Both the position numbers and the translations under genes were made by a program. This document shows, piece after piece, positions 1-8,526 of a stretch of DNA of 64,000 nucleotides; positions within the stretch are counted from its first letter, which is position 1; each line of letters starts with the position of its first letter. The notes beneath the pieces are model-generated. The model ran no database searches, was not told where the DNA came from, and saw only the letters and a list, made by a program, of their open reading frames with translations. The stretch comes from Chaetomium olivaceum (Eukaryota; Ascomycota; Sordariomycetes; Sordariales; Chaetomiaceae): contig JAYWVB010000018.1 of NCBI GenBank assembly GCA_039881045.1, positions 496,001 to 560,000 of the forward strand, given 5' to 3'.

Positions 1-1258
1 TCCATCAGAGCCTCATCAACGAGGCCCACGGCAAGATCGACGACTCGGAGAAAGCCAAACTCAAGATCGAGGCGCCCGAGAAGTTCGACGGAAAGAAGGA
101 AGACCTCTCACGCTTCCTCACCGAGGTGTCATCGTACATGGAACACTACGACGTCAAGTTCCCCGACGAAGACACCAAAACCAGGTACGCAGCCTCGAGA
201 CTCACGGGGCAGGCTGCATGTTGGTTCGAGCCCACCCTCAAGGACTACATCGCGAACGACAGCAAGAAACAGCAAGCATTCAGGTGTTCGACGACTACAA
301 CAAGTTTGATGAGGAGCTCAGGAAGGTGTTCGGGGACCAGGATGAAAAGGTCCACGCCCAGGACAGGCTCATACACCTCCAACAAACCAAGTCTGCATCT
401 GCCTACGCAACCCTGTTCAGACAGGACTCTATCAGGGCTGGCATCAACGAGGAGGGCCTGATACAACTGTTCTACGACGGTCTCAAGGACGACGTCAAGG
501 ATGAGTTGTATAAGGACAACCGCCCTCACACACTCGACGAATACATCGCCATAGCCATCAGAATCGACGACCGACTATACGCTAGGAAGCAACAACGGAA
601 AGGCCAGGGACGGCTCATCATAGGGACGCAGGGATGCGATGGCCAGGCCAACCGAGGCAAGAAGCGCCAACCCCAAAGCACCTTGTACGGGACTCATTCG
701 GGACCCATGGACATCAGCGCCGCCCAATGGGCAGGAAAGAAGGCTGGCACCAAGGACAAGTCAGGTGTCACCTGTTGCAATTGCGGCAAGAAGGGTCACT
801 TCGAACGCGACTGCCGCAGCAAAAAGGAATGGCGACCCGTTCCAGGGAAGGAAGCCGCCACCATCGACCAAGCCACGATCGGAAAACACATCCGGATTCA
901 GGAAGTCGCAGCCTCCAGCTTCACGCAGGATGATTTCGAGGAAGCCGCCGACCGGGCACTCGCCCTAGACCAAGAAGTCACGGATTCGGATCACGAAGAC
1001 GGAAGCTCCAGGGCCACCGACTCTCCACTTGGTGACCAAGGAGAAGTCGCGCCACCACACTCTGCGCAGCAGATGGCGACGTTCCTCCAGAACCGAGTCT
1101 TGGAACTTCGGGAACGCGTCACCAGACTCGAAGATGAAAAAGAGGAACTCGAGCGGATGCTCGAGAAAAGAAACGACCAGTACGGCCGGCTACGTGCCGA
1201 ATCTAGGCAACTGCCCGTTCCGTCGGCGCTTTTTGGCGTGCAGACTGCCGCCCCGTAG
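1..1258 (+). pseudogene. Ty3/Gypsy-like Gag (capsid/nucleocapsid) remnant
   Basis: The reading frame is open from the first base of the window and shifts once near position 280. Before the shift it reads KIEAPEKFDGKKEDLSRFL and later LTGQAACWFEP. After the shift, in the frame open from 218, it reads VFGDQDEKVHAQDRLIHL and then a CCHC zinc knuckle, CCNCGKKGHFERDC (about 772-816). This order, a Retrotrans_gag-type capsid domain followed by a nucleocapsid knuckle, is typical of fungal LTR-retrotransposon Gag, which packages element RNA in virus-like particles. A charged coiled-coil-like stretch (RVTRLEDEKEELERML) precedes the stop at 1256. No protease, reverse transcriptase or integrase follows, so the element is truncated. 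The frameshift argues for a dead copy. The 5' end and left LTR, if any, lie outside the window. Confidence 0.85.
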
Positions 1259-1281
1259 ACTTGGCCAGTCCGATCAAGGGG

Positions 1282-1560
1282 ATCGGTCAGCCTGGCTGAC
1301 CCTGCTGGTCGACTCTGCTGCGGGGCTGCCTGGCTGACCCTGCTGGTCGACCTCCGGCTGTGGGGCTGCCTGGTTGACCCTGCTGGTCGACTCCGGCTGT
1401 GGGGCTGCCTGGTTGACCCTGCTGGTCGACTCCGGCTGTGGGGCTGCCTGGTTGACCCTACTGGTCGACTCTGCGGGGCTGCCTGGCTGACCCTACTGGT
1501 CGACTCTGGCTGCGGGGCTGCCTGGCTGACCCTGTTGGTTGGTTGCCTGGCTGTCCCCTG
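1282..1560. repeat. 39-bp minisatellite downstream of gag
   Basis: About seven imperfect copies of a 39-bp unit, with the core GGCTGCCTGG(T/C)TGACCCT followed by G/ACTGGTCGACTC. The array starts 24 bp after the Gag stop codon. Units differ by point changes and by small deletions next to the 'ctgcgggg' part. It has no obvious coding role, and its place at the end of gag suggests expansion inside the truncated retroelement. Confidence 0.9.
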
Positions 1561-1663
1561 CTCAACCCCGCTTGACCGAGGTGATCATGTCGGATGCCCG
1601 GGCTTGGATTTTCTGAAGTTTCCCTCTTTCAACGCCGCGCTTTTTCAGCGCTCTACGACCGAA

Positions 1664-1933
1664 ATGTCCGAAAGCGAAAGACGAAAAACAATACAACAAA
1701 ACGCAGCAAAATATCTGGAAGTTGATGCCTCAGAGTTGGAAAGTTTCTTTCCGGCCGCCTCTGTCGGGTTTTGGAGAGCTTTCAATGTCAAATTTGATGG
1801 CCATTTGTGGGCCGATGTCCGGGCTGCCTTCGATCAAGCCAAAACTGACCGAAAGTCCTCTAACAAATCTGGGATCAGCCGCAAGGACGATTGGTTACCT
1901 AGAGATTGCGAATATGCGCTCGAAAATTGGTGA
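1664..1933 (+). CDS. Small hypothetical ORF (89 aa)
   Basis: An ATG at 1664 opens a frame that begins MSESERRKTIQQNAAKYLEV and ends DDWLPRDCEYALENW. Composition is protein-like and polar, with tryptophans and charged residues spread evenly, but I recognise no domain. It lies between a retroelement relic and a Ulp1-like fragment, so it may be a fragment of a transposon-encoded accessory gene rather than an independent gene. No intron signal is needed. The frame continues upstream to 1535 only without an ATG. Confidence 0.3.
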   Translation: MSESERRKTIQQNAAKYLEVDASELESFFPAASVGFWRAFNVKFDGHLWADVRAAFDQAKTDRKSSNKSGISRKDDWLPRDCEYALENW

Positions 1934-1982
1934 TTGTTCTCGACTGTTGTAAACGGAATGTATCCGCTAATTAGATATATAG

Positions 1983-2348
1983 AAACGGAAGCAAGCAAAC
2001 GGCGGGCCGGATTCGAGTGCTCTTGGTGACGATGAAGCCGACCGAGACGAGCCAGCATCAAGTTACACGTCCGTCTTACGATTCCATGGCTCAACAACAT
2101 TCACGATCTACAACGAAAACCTGTTGAGCTTACACCCTGGTCAATGGTTGGAGGGTAAGGTCATCAACGGTACTCTTCGCCTCCTCAAGGAAGTCAGCAA
2201 TGACAGCGTACAGGTTGTCGATTCAGGGGACGAAAGGGTGACGGGAATCGACAAGTCCAAAGTCCTCCCGCCCGAACCGCATCGCCTAAGATACCGACTT
2301 AAGATCTCGTTAAGATCCTATCATACGTCCTCTAAGTCCAACAGTTAA
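1983..2348 (+). pseudogene. Ulp1/C48-type SUMO-protease N-terminal fragment
   Basis: The frame open from 1983 to the stop at 2346 contains YNENLLSLHPGQWLEGKVIN followed by LRLLKEVSNDSVQVVDS. In C48 (Ulp1) peptidases the domain begins with a pattern close to 'L.pg.WL.D..I...l.ll......v.vvdS', and this matches well, except that the usual Asp after WL is Glu here. The His-Asp-Cys catalytic residues lie further downstream in the family and are absent, because the frame ends in an unrelated LRYRLKISLRS tail. Such C48 domains are frequent passengers or accessory genes of fungal transposons. This one is a non-functional piece. Confidence 0.5.
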
Positions 2349-2721
2349 TCCGGTCTAGGAAGGATAACTCCTCATTGGGAAAAGCTTGCTAGAGTAAGGA
2401 AACATTATCCTTAAGTGCGATCCCTATCACGTGACTTTTGTTTACTTACCCCTGAACCCTTAACCCTTCAGCAAGTCATTCCCCAGGCCCTGAGGCATGC
2501 ATCTCCCACTCCGCGGCGCCGCTTCGCCGGGCTTCAAACCAACCCGTAATTTCCGGGCTCCTCCTCCCCAGTATTATAAAGTGTGCTAGGGGCTTTCGGC
2601 CTCGGATTTCCCCCTAATCGAGAACTGAAGCGACAAAGACGAAAGGAGACGTAGGACGTTAGGGTCGCGACAGCCAGGTAGCGCAAGAAAATAACAACTT
2701 TACTACATGCCTAACTCCCAA
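2349..2721. other. Non-coding spacer with TATA-like box
   Basis: No convincing ORF. It holds a TATTATAAAG box near 2571, a CACGTG hexamer near 2429, and a pyrimidine-rich run followed by an A-rich purine stretch. This layout resembles the U3/R part of an LTR or a core promoter, but no paired copy exists in the window, so LTR identity is not shown. Confidence 0.3.
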
Positions 2722-4020
2722 TCACACTCGCTTCCATACGAACGCGTCAACATCACCATTCTGCGGTGCGCCAGCCGGGTCAAAAACCCAGACAAACTCT
2801 GTGAACCGGCCACCTCTGTCTTTGCCCCGAAAGACAATTTCGAAATCTCTCAACGACAGCCTATTTTTCCCGCCCACGCCTGTTGAGGCAAGCTCTCTCA
2901 CAGACATCGCAAACGTTGCTGTTACTTGGCTTTCGTCATCTGGTGTCTTCTTTACCCTCAGCGGATAGAAGAACGCCTGATCGTACATCCCCAAGTGAAG
3001 CTGCCCTTTCTCAGTCTCTCCCACTCGTATAAACACCCCTTTCGTCAACTGGTATATTCCCATACATCCCCTATACTTCTCTGTGAGCATCAGCTCGGAA
3101 TAGTCCGTTTCCAATGTACGCTCATACCGCACAACATCGTAAAGATACTGCGCCGATATAAGTCGCACTAACTGATCCAGACTCTCACATCGCTCCCCTA
3201 CATCCCGGGCCTTCGAGACAAGGCAGTCGGCGAGGAGCATACAGCTCAGGTTCGCGACATCAAAGAAAAATCCACGTGTGTTGCAAAGAACGACGACAGC
3301 GGTCTTGGTAGCCGGGTGGAGAAAGCAAAATGAAGTCGCACCGACCATGTTTCCCCCGTGGTAAAGGGCGACCGTTTGCGTCGGCGTATCTACACTCGCC
3401 AACGATGAGCGCGGAGTTTGAAAGAAATCCCAAGCTTGATTGGCCGTGGTAGCGTCTTTCCCGAGACATTCCGTAATTGCGCGCATAAGACGGCGAGGGT
3501 TGTCGCCGTCTGCCCCAGGCCAGCGGCAAGGAAGAAGAGTCGGGTCCCAGGGAATATGAGCCAAACCCCTAAAGTATACATTAGCAGGTTCTACTACCTA
3601 TAACGCTGCGCCTTACCATCCTGCAGCATTGGTGCGAGTTTGGTCAGCTGATTTCTCGGCGATGTATGCAATATGGATAAGCATAGCTCGCTCGATTTTC
3701 ATCTGGCATCCTCGAATTCTGTCCTTGTTTGGAAACGTCATCCATCTCAAAGTACTTCTGGTAGAATTTGATGAGATCAGAGGCCGTGGATAGCTCGCCA
3801 GCGGCTGCGCAAAGGGGTGTCTGGCCGTTTGAGGCTTGCGATGGGAGAATTTGGACGGGCTCTGGCGTGGATGGTTTACTTTCGAGATGGTGAAGGATTG
3901 ACTGGAACGTAGGGTTTTTCGCCCGGCTAGATAGACCATCGAGGAACGTATCAACTTTAGCCGAGTGACTGCCTGCAAAGTTGTTCTTTGAATGGCCACC
4001 AATTCCACCCAGACTCCATG
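2722..4020 (-). pseudogene. Beta-lactamase-fold serine hydrolase, C-terminal half
   Basis: Read on the minus strand, the upstream part (about 4000-3700) carries AAAGELSTASDLIKFYQKYF, the 'aGgl.St..Dl.kfy' segment of fungal beta-lactamase-related hydrolases. After a frame break near 3690 comes LTKLAPMLQDG, then an intron of about 52 bp (roughly 3567-3618, GTAAGG donor, GCTAATG branch). The 280-codon frame 2722-3564 follows, with YHGGNMVGATSFCFLHP and AVVVLCNTRGFFFD. HGG sits where the family has its KTG/HxG active-site box. The SxxK and YxN motifs of the N-terminal half are missing, so the fragment cannot be an active hydrolase. A second gene of this family, which keeps the N-terminal half, lies at 23.5-27.0 kb. 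Confidence 0.7.
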
Positions 4021-4449
4021 TGCCGCGGTTTGGACTGCTATTTTTGGCGGGCGCGTGGCCTCAACTTTCAGCAGTCCAAGCCACGTCAATAAAGTACACA
4101 TCGGGCGGGGCAACATGTTCTCTCAGTGTTAACAGTACCCGCACAGTACTAAACCCCTGGCACGCACGGAAGCGCTGCATGCCTCCAATCCTCAACAGGT
4201 CGTCAGGAAGCCGAACCCACGGCGGCTCACACTTGCGGCGATGAATGCCACGAGCCTGGCTTAAAACCTGCCATGTCTGCACCCACTGGCGTTTTCATTG
4301 CTGATAGCCTTTTGACACTGTTTCAACAATTGTTTTCGCATACAATCAGTCACAGTTTTTTTGGTAAGCTTAGGTACTTAGATCGAACTGAGTATGGACT
4401 CTGCTAACAGAGGGCAAAGTTGTGTACAGTGCGCCTAGCTCAAACAAAA
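4021..4449. other. Spacer upstream of the DUF3435 gene
   Basis: A minus-strand open frame (4061-4282, including REHVAPPDVYFIDVAWTAES) has no recognised domain and no ATG-defined model. The rest is moderately AT-rich just before the recombinase start and probably contains its promoter. I see nothing else. Confidence 0.3.
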
Positions 4450-5595
4450 ATGGACGCTGTAGCGGAACGAGTGCGGGCGCAGCTTGCCGCGCAGCTAACC
4501 ACCGCTGCGGTACCATTGACAGCAGCCGAGCTTCACGATGCTTACCACCGTGGTAATAAGCGACGCCCTTTGCCACCTAATCGTGCCGATAACACGATAG
4601 TCAACCTTGTTGTTGCGCAGGAACGATGGCGCAACTTCTGCACGTCCTTCGACGACCCTCAAGGTCGCGAGTGGAAAGCCCTTCTCGGAGCACTTTGCTG
4701 GGAGGAGAAAGGCATTACCGATGCATTCGCTCGCTGGTTCATGCGCAGGGGACGGATTCGAAGCTTGGCGACACCCCGCCGATATCTTCGAGACTTGTCG
4801 GCACTATACTTCAGGTTCACAGGCTCCGAGCTCGACGAACGTGTCCGAGGTTACATGCTTCAGATTGCCAAACAAGAGCTCGTCTCCAAATTTGGCCTGC
4901 GAACCGAACCGAAACACAAAAACATCATGGGACCTCGCTGTTTCACATATCTGGTTCATTTCACCTGGGTCCGTTCTCGAAAGCCCTTCAAGATCGGGCT
5001 GGACCGGCTTGATGATGTATTATGCCGCATGTTCAAGATGTGGACAGGATGTCGCTCCCATGAGCTGGTCTGGCCCAAGCGCAACACCGAGAAATATTTA
5101 CAGAGATACCTCGAAGAGTCCGATGCCTACACAGACCTTGATGACGGCACTGATCCATACATGGAGAAGATACCCAGGCGTTGCTGGGTCTGTGGCGGGG
5201 TCGATAATAGGACGCTGCCTCAGTACAAAGTCCTTTGCTGGGAAGATATAACCGTTCGCATTCTTTCGGACCCCGAGAACAACGGCGGTCGAGATATGTT
5301 CGCTATGGACGTCCTCTTGAGATTCCACAAAGGCCACAACAACGAGACGGTTCCGACGACCTACCACTTCATCGAGGAACCCTATACCCTTCTCTGTCCT
5401 ATCGTGCATATCCTCGGGAAGGCTTGCGCCGAAGGCATTATCGACTGGGACGCCTTGTATGTCGATGCCTCTAGGATGGAAATAGACAGCATTGTCGAGA
5501 AATTGTTCCAAACTAAGATCCGCCAGCCCTCGGTTGAGATTCCCTGGAAGAAGGAGTACCTACATGCGCCGGTGAAACACCCTCTATACGATTGA
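4450..5595 (+). pseudogene. DUF3435 tyrosine recombinase, C-terminally truncated
   Basis: The ATG at 4450 (MDAVAERVRAQLAAQL) opens a 381-codon frame. DUF3435 hallmarks are present in order: an N-terminal helical SAM-like region (VVAQERWRNFCTSFDDP), GCRSHELVW, which fits the first catalytic-arginine box, YKVLCWEDITVRILSDP, DVLLRFHKGHNNETVPTTY with the family lysine, and LLCPIVHILGKACAEG. It ends at KKEYLHAPVKHPLYD. In family members this KEYLHAP motif is followed by roughly 150 or more residues bearing the His-x-x-Arg and Tyr nucleophile box, all of which are lost here. DUF3435 proteins are the 'captain' integrases of giant Starship elements, normally the first 5' gene of the element. The stop codon falls exactly where casein-kinase sequence begins, so a rearrangement removed the catalytic end. 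The protein cannot be a functional recombinase. Confidence 0.8.
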
Positions 5596-6216
5596 TTTTG
5601 GCCTTGCCAAGGAGTTTAGTGAAGCCGAGCGTTGCAAAAATACGGAAGGTCTCCCGCTAGGTGGTACCAGACGGTACGCAAGCATCAACAACCACAACGG
5701 CCGTGGTAGGTATTTCATCACGACGCCACTCATCTGCTTGCTAACGCGCGGGAAGAACAGTCTCGGGCAGACGACCTAGAGTCCCTTGGGTACGTTTTCG
5801 TGTATTTCGCCCGGGGCTCGTTGCCATGGCAGGGTCTGAAGGCTGCTACGGACGACGAGAAGGACGCGCAGATCAAGGAGATGAAGGAGGGCCTGTCAGG
5901 CGAAGCACTCTGCGACGGCTTTCTTCCTGGCGAATTCGCCGTATACATCAACTACACCCGGCGCCTGACTTTCGATGACAAGCCTGACTACTCGTACCTT
6001 CGCAGGCTTTTCCATCGCCGATTTCGGTCGGAAGGGTTCGAATATAACCACGTTTTCGACTGGACTGAGAAGTTATTCGACGAAATGCAGAGCGAAGTGA
6101 ATCCCACGGCACCATTGACGCAGAGGTCACAGAGAGCCCTTACTACAGCCGTCGACGAGCACTGTGCCGTCCTCAGCCAGGAGCTTGCCCTGAAAGTCGG
6201 AGAGCTTGACGTGTAG
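5590..6216 (+). pseudogene. Casein kinase 1-type C-terminal fragment
   Basis: Starting within the last codons of the recombinase, another frame reads IDFGLAKEFSEAERC and then GTRRYASINNHNGR. An intron at 5706-5755 (GTAGGT donor, GCTAAC branch, GGAAG acceptor) joins it to EQSRADDLESLGYVFVYFAR and GSLPWQGLKA. These are the DFG, APE-equivalent and activation-segment signatures of CK1 Ser/Thr kinases. The frame continues through CDGFLPGEFAVYINYTRRL and PDYSYLRRLFHRRF to the end of the kinase C-lobe. The N-lobe, with the P-loop and catalytic HRDIKPDN, is missing, so it is dead. The intron is correctly spliceable, which implies the gene broke recently. Related CK1 pieces occur at about 40.5-40.9 and 44.1-44.5 kb. 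Confidence 0.8.
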
Positions 6217-6430
6217 GTCTTTGTCGAGGAGCAGGTTGGTGGGCTGGATATCGCAGTGGAGGACGCGGTGGGCATGGATCCACGCAACTGCCTCCGCGGT
6301 CTCGCGGCACCAGGCCAGCCGCTGCTGGAGGGAGAGCGGCTTGCCCGAGTTGAGGTATTCGGCGACGGTGCCGTTCGGGGCGCGTTCCAGGTAGGTTCCC
6401 GCGTCGGCGCGGTCCCGTGCCACGGATATT
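6130..6430 (-). pseudogene. Ser/Thr protein kinase fragment with DFQ
   Basis: The minus-strand frame contains YLERAPNGTVAEYLNSGKPL, then AVAWIHAHRVLHCDIQPTN and LLLDKDLHVKLSDFQGKLLA. This is the hinge, the catalytic loop (HCDIQPTN, with Asp and Asn kept) and the metal-binding segment, in which DFG has become DFQ. This pattern matches a fungal kinase family with 'LERApNGTv..YL'. The frame stops soon after at VDGCSKGSL, which removes the rest of the C-lobe, and the N-lobe is also absent. The 5' side runs into an oppositely oriented Fta2-like fragment. It is a relic. Confidence 0.65.
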
Positions 6431-6469
6431 TGTTCCTGCCGGAGCGGGATATACAAATTCTTCGCAAGA

Positions 6470-6885
6470 AGGGGATCGACCTGGACGAAGATGTTGTGGA
6501 CGACAAGTTGCTCCAGGTCAATCAAGAAGACGGTCGAGTTCGAGCCATCGTCAAGGACTTCGTACCCGGAGACTCGGGAGTCAATACTAAAAACCTGCGT
6601 GGGATACTTCGGAATATTCGCGCGCTAAACAAGCTCGGGATTTATATCGGAGACGTCCGGGCTGACAATTTTATGGCTGGAAAGGTCGTCGACTTTGGTT
6701 TATCCAGTACGGAGTCACACTGTATCCTGGATTCGTTGGATGAAGAGGGACTTGCGGACGAGAAGTTGGTAGATTTGGTTATGTTTGACGACATGGTTGC
6801 CGAAGAAGGGATTGTTACAAAAGTTAGGGCCATGCCCAACCCGAAGTATTGTTCAAAGCTGCGGTCTTGGTCTAGACTTGATTAG
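6470..6885 (+). pseudogene. Fta2-like (Sim4 kinetochore kinase-fold) fragment
   Basis: The frame ending at 6885 reads RVRAIVKDFVPGD, LRGILRNIRALNKLGIYIGD, VRADNFMAGKVVDFGLSSTE and SHCILDSLDEE. The 'GI.iGDvRadNf..GklvDFg.s.TePH' pattern is characteristic of fungal proteins annotated as kinetochore Sim4 complex subunit Fta2, a degenerate kinase fold. Many paralogues of this group sit in accessory regions, so a kinetochore role should not be assumed. No ATG start fits, and the sequence upstream of about 6470 is antisense to another kinase fragment. Only the C-terminal part is therefore preserved. Confidence 0.6.
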
Positions 6886-7459
6886 GAGCTAGGATATGAG
6901 ATAGCTCTTTCTCTCTTTCTCTCTTCATTCAAAGCAATCTAGTCCACTCCCGCCATACCTTAAGGGTAGAACCACCAGGAATCCGGGTCCTGTGTTGAGT
7001 GGGCCCGATATTCTGGCACCCACCGGCCAGTACGCGCGCGCGGATGGGCAGCCCGAATCTCGGAGACCTGCCCGCTCGCCGCTGCGGCCGACTCCACCCC
7101 TGGTCACTCCCGCCGAGAGCGCGCACCACGCCTGCTCCGGGAGCGCCGCGCCGGACGAGGCGGGTCGGATGCCATGAGAACCGGCGGCGCATGCAGTTTC
7201 GCGCGATGGCCGTGAAGGCGAAGCCAGCCCAGGCACAACGTGGCGGGATACGCACAGCTCAATGAGCGCCCGGCTAGGTTGAACAACCCTGGGCAAGTCG
7301 CAGACAAGCCGCTTCGAGCGGCTGTACAAGAGCCTCGCAGCCGTGCGCCGTCCGGTAGCGAGTACAGCGCCACCGTCTCGTCGTAGTGCGCGGCCGCCAC
7401 CATGGCCGACCCCAAGGATTTTTCTATGCAACGCTTGATGGAAGCTTCCCTTTAGGCAG
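6886..7459. other. Spacer, GC-rich, no clear gene
   Basis: A CT-repeat tract lies at about 6906-6923. On the minus strand an open frame (about 7405-7250) reads VAAAHYDETVALYSLPDGAR, which could be a repeat of a beta-propeller protein or the tail of the APSES-like gene, but it is too short to call. No other signal. Confidence 0.25.
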
Positions 7460-8500
7460 TCAGCTGTGTTGTGCTCCGAGCAGCTGCAAGTACGACCGGT
7501 TTCTGGGTGCCTGATAGGATCCATTCCCGTAGCTCGCCTCGCTGAAGTTCGACCCATACGAATGATGCAGACTGGCCAGTCGGTCGGAGTGGAGTGATTG
7601 CGGGCCCGCCTCCGCCCCGGGATCGCCCATAGGCGGGTGTCCGATATGCTGCTCGGTGTAGAAAGAGGTGGGTACGAACTGCGCCGTGTCCGAGAAACCG
7701 GGCTCTTGGCCGAGTTGTTCAAAGTGGCTCGCGGAGCTCTTCGGCGTCGGCGGCGGCGGATTGACCGCAGTTTGAAGCCGGTTTGGCACAATCAAGCCCC
7801 GCTGCACACTTCGCCAAAAGTCCCTGTACCAGGTTGGTCAAGCCATCGTCCAGGTTGAACTGTCGACATAGTCGTAGAGCATCCGTCAAGTTGATCCAGA
7901 ATCCCACAAGCCTCTGGGGTTTGCGTGTTAATCTCGTTCTCGGCCGGTCTGGATGTTTGGCGAGCCAATCCTCTAGACGGTGCCGTACAACACCACCTGC
8001 CTTGACAAGCTGCGTTGCATTGATTGCTCCAGTGGACGGGGCGTAAAATACCGCATAGCTCCGCCACCGCAATATTTCGTATCCTGGCATTGCATTTGCT
8101 TTTGGTGGTCCCCTTCCCTGTGGTGTTTCGAGCAGGTAATTATCTCTATCCCCCGGTACTGCTTTTTCTGTGGGCGCTAGCGACAATAAGGGCTCAAGGT
8201 CGACGGCGAGACCAACGGCTCGACAGAGGAGCACGCCGTCCGTAAAGGGGACCCAAGTGGATCTGCCAACCACCTCAACTTCACAGTGAAGTTTGAGTCG
8301 TCTCTTCAAGGCCGAGCGTTTCGCCGTGTCTAGATTCGCTGCCAAAAGAATTTGAGTGGCATTCAGCTGGTAGTCTGACGTGCACATGGATACCCTGTTT
8401 TGTCCTATGATGACGTAGACCGTATTTTCGTCCTTGAACACTTCCCGAGTGCTTAGGTGTGACGCTGCGGACTGGGATTGCCGAACATTGGACAGATGGC
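7460..8500 (-). CDS. Protein with two tandem APSES/KilA-N-like DNA-binding domains
   Basis: In the main frame (codons from about 8441 down to 7719) two copies of an Mbp1-type helix-turn-helix signature follow one another. The first has YQLNATQILLAANL, EVVGRSTWVPFTDGVLLCRA and LEPLLSL. The second has GAINATQLVKAGGVVRHRLE, RLVGFWINLTDALRLCR and LTNLVQGLLA. 'NATqil...' with a later 'GtWVpl..a..LC' box defines APSES/KilA-N folds, which bind DNA. After the second copy a one-base frame change near 7790 leads into a proline-rich tail (PPPPTPKSSASHFEQLG) that ends at 7460. The frame is open upstream of 8441 without an ATG (RHLSNVRQSQSAAS), so a 5' exon is missing or the gene continues from the FHA-kinase gene only about 30 bp away. 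The frameshift suggests decay or a sequence error. Confidence 0.6.
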
Positions 8501-8526
8501 GGGTGTGTCTTAATTTGGGCTAACTG

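Noticed and set aside
2349..2721. Solo LTR of the Gag element
   Set aside because: TATA and purine tract are suggestive, but no second copy, no terminal TG...CA pair and no target duplication could be shown.
5098..5511. Minus-strand frame opposite the recombinase
   Set aside because: Antisense shadow of the DUF3435 coding sequence.
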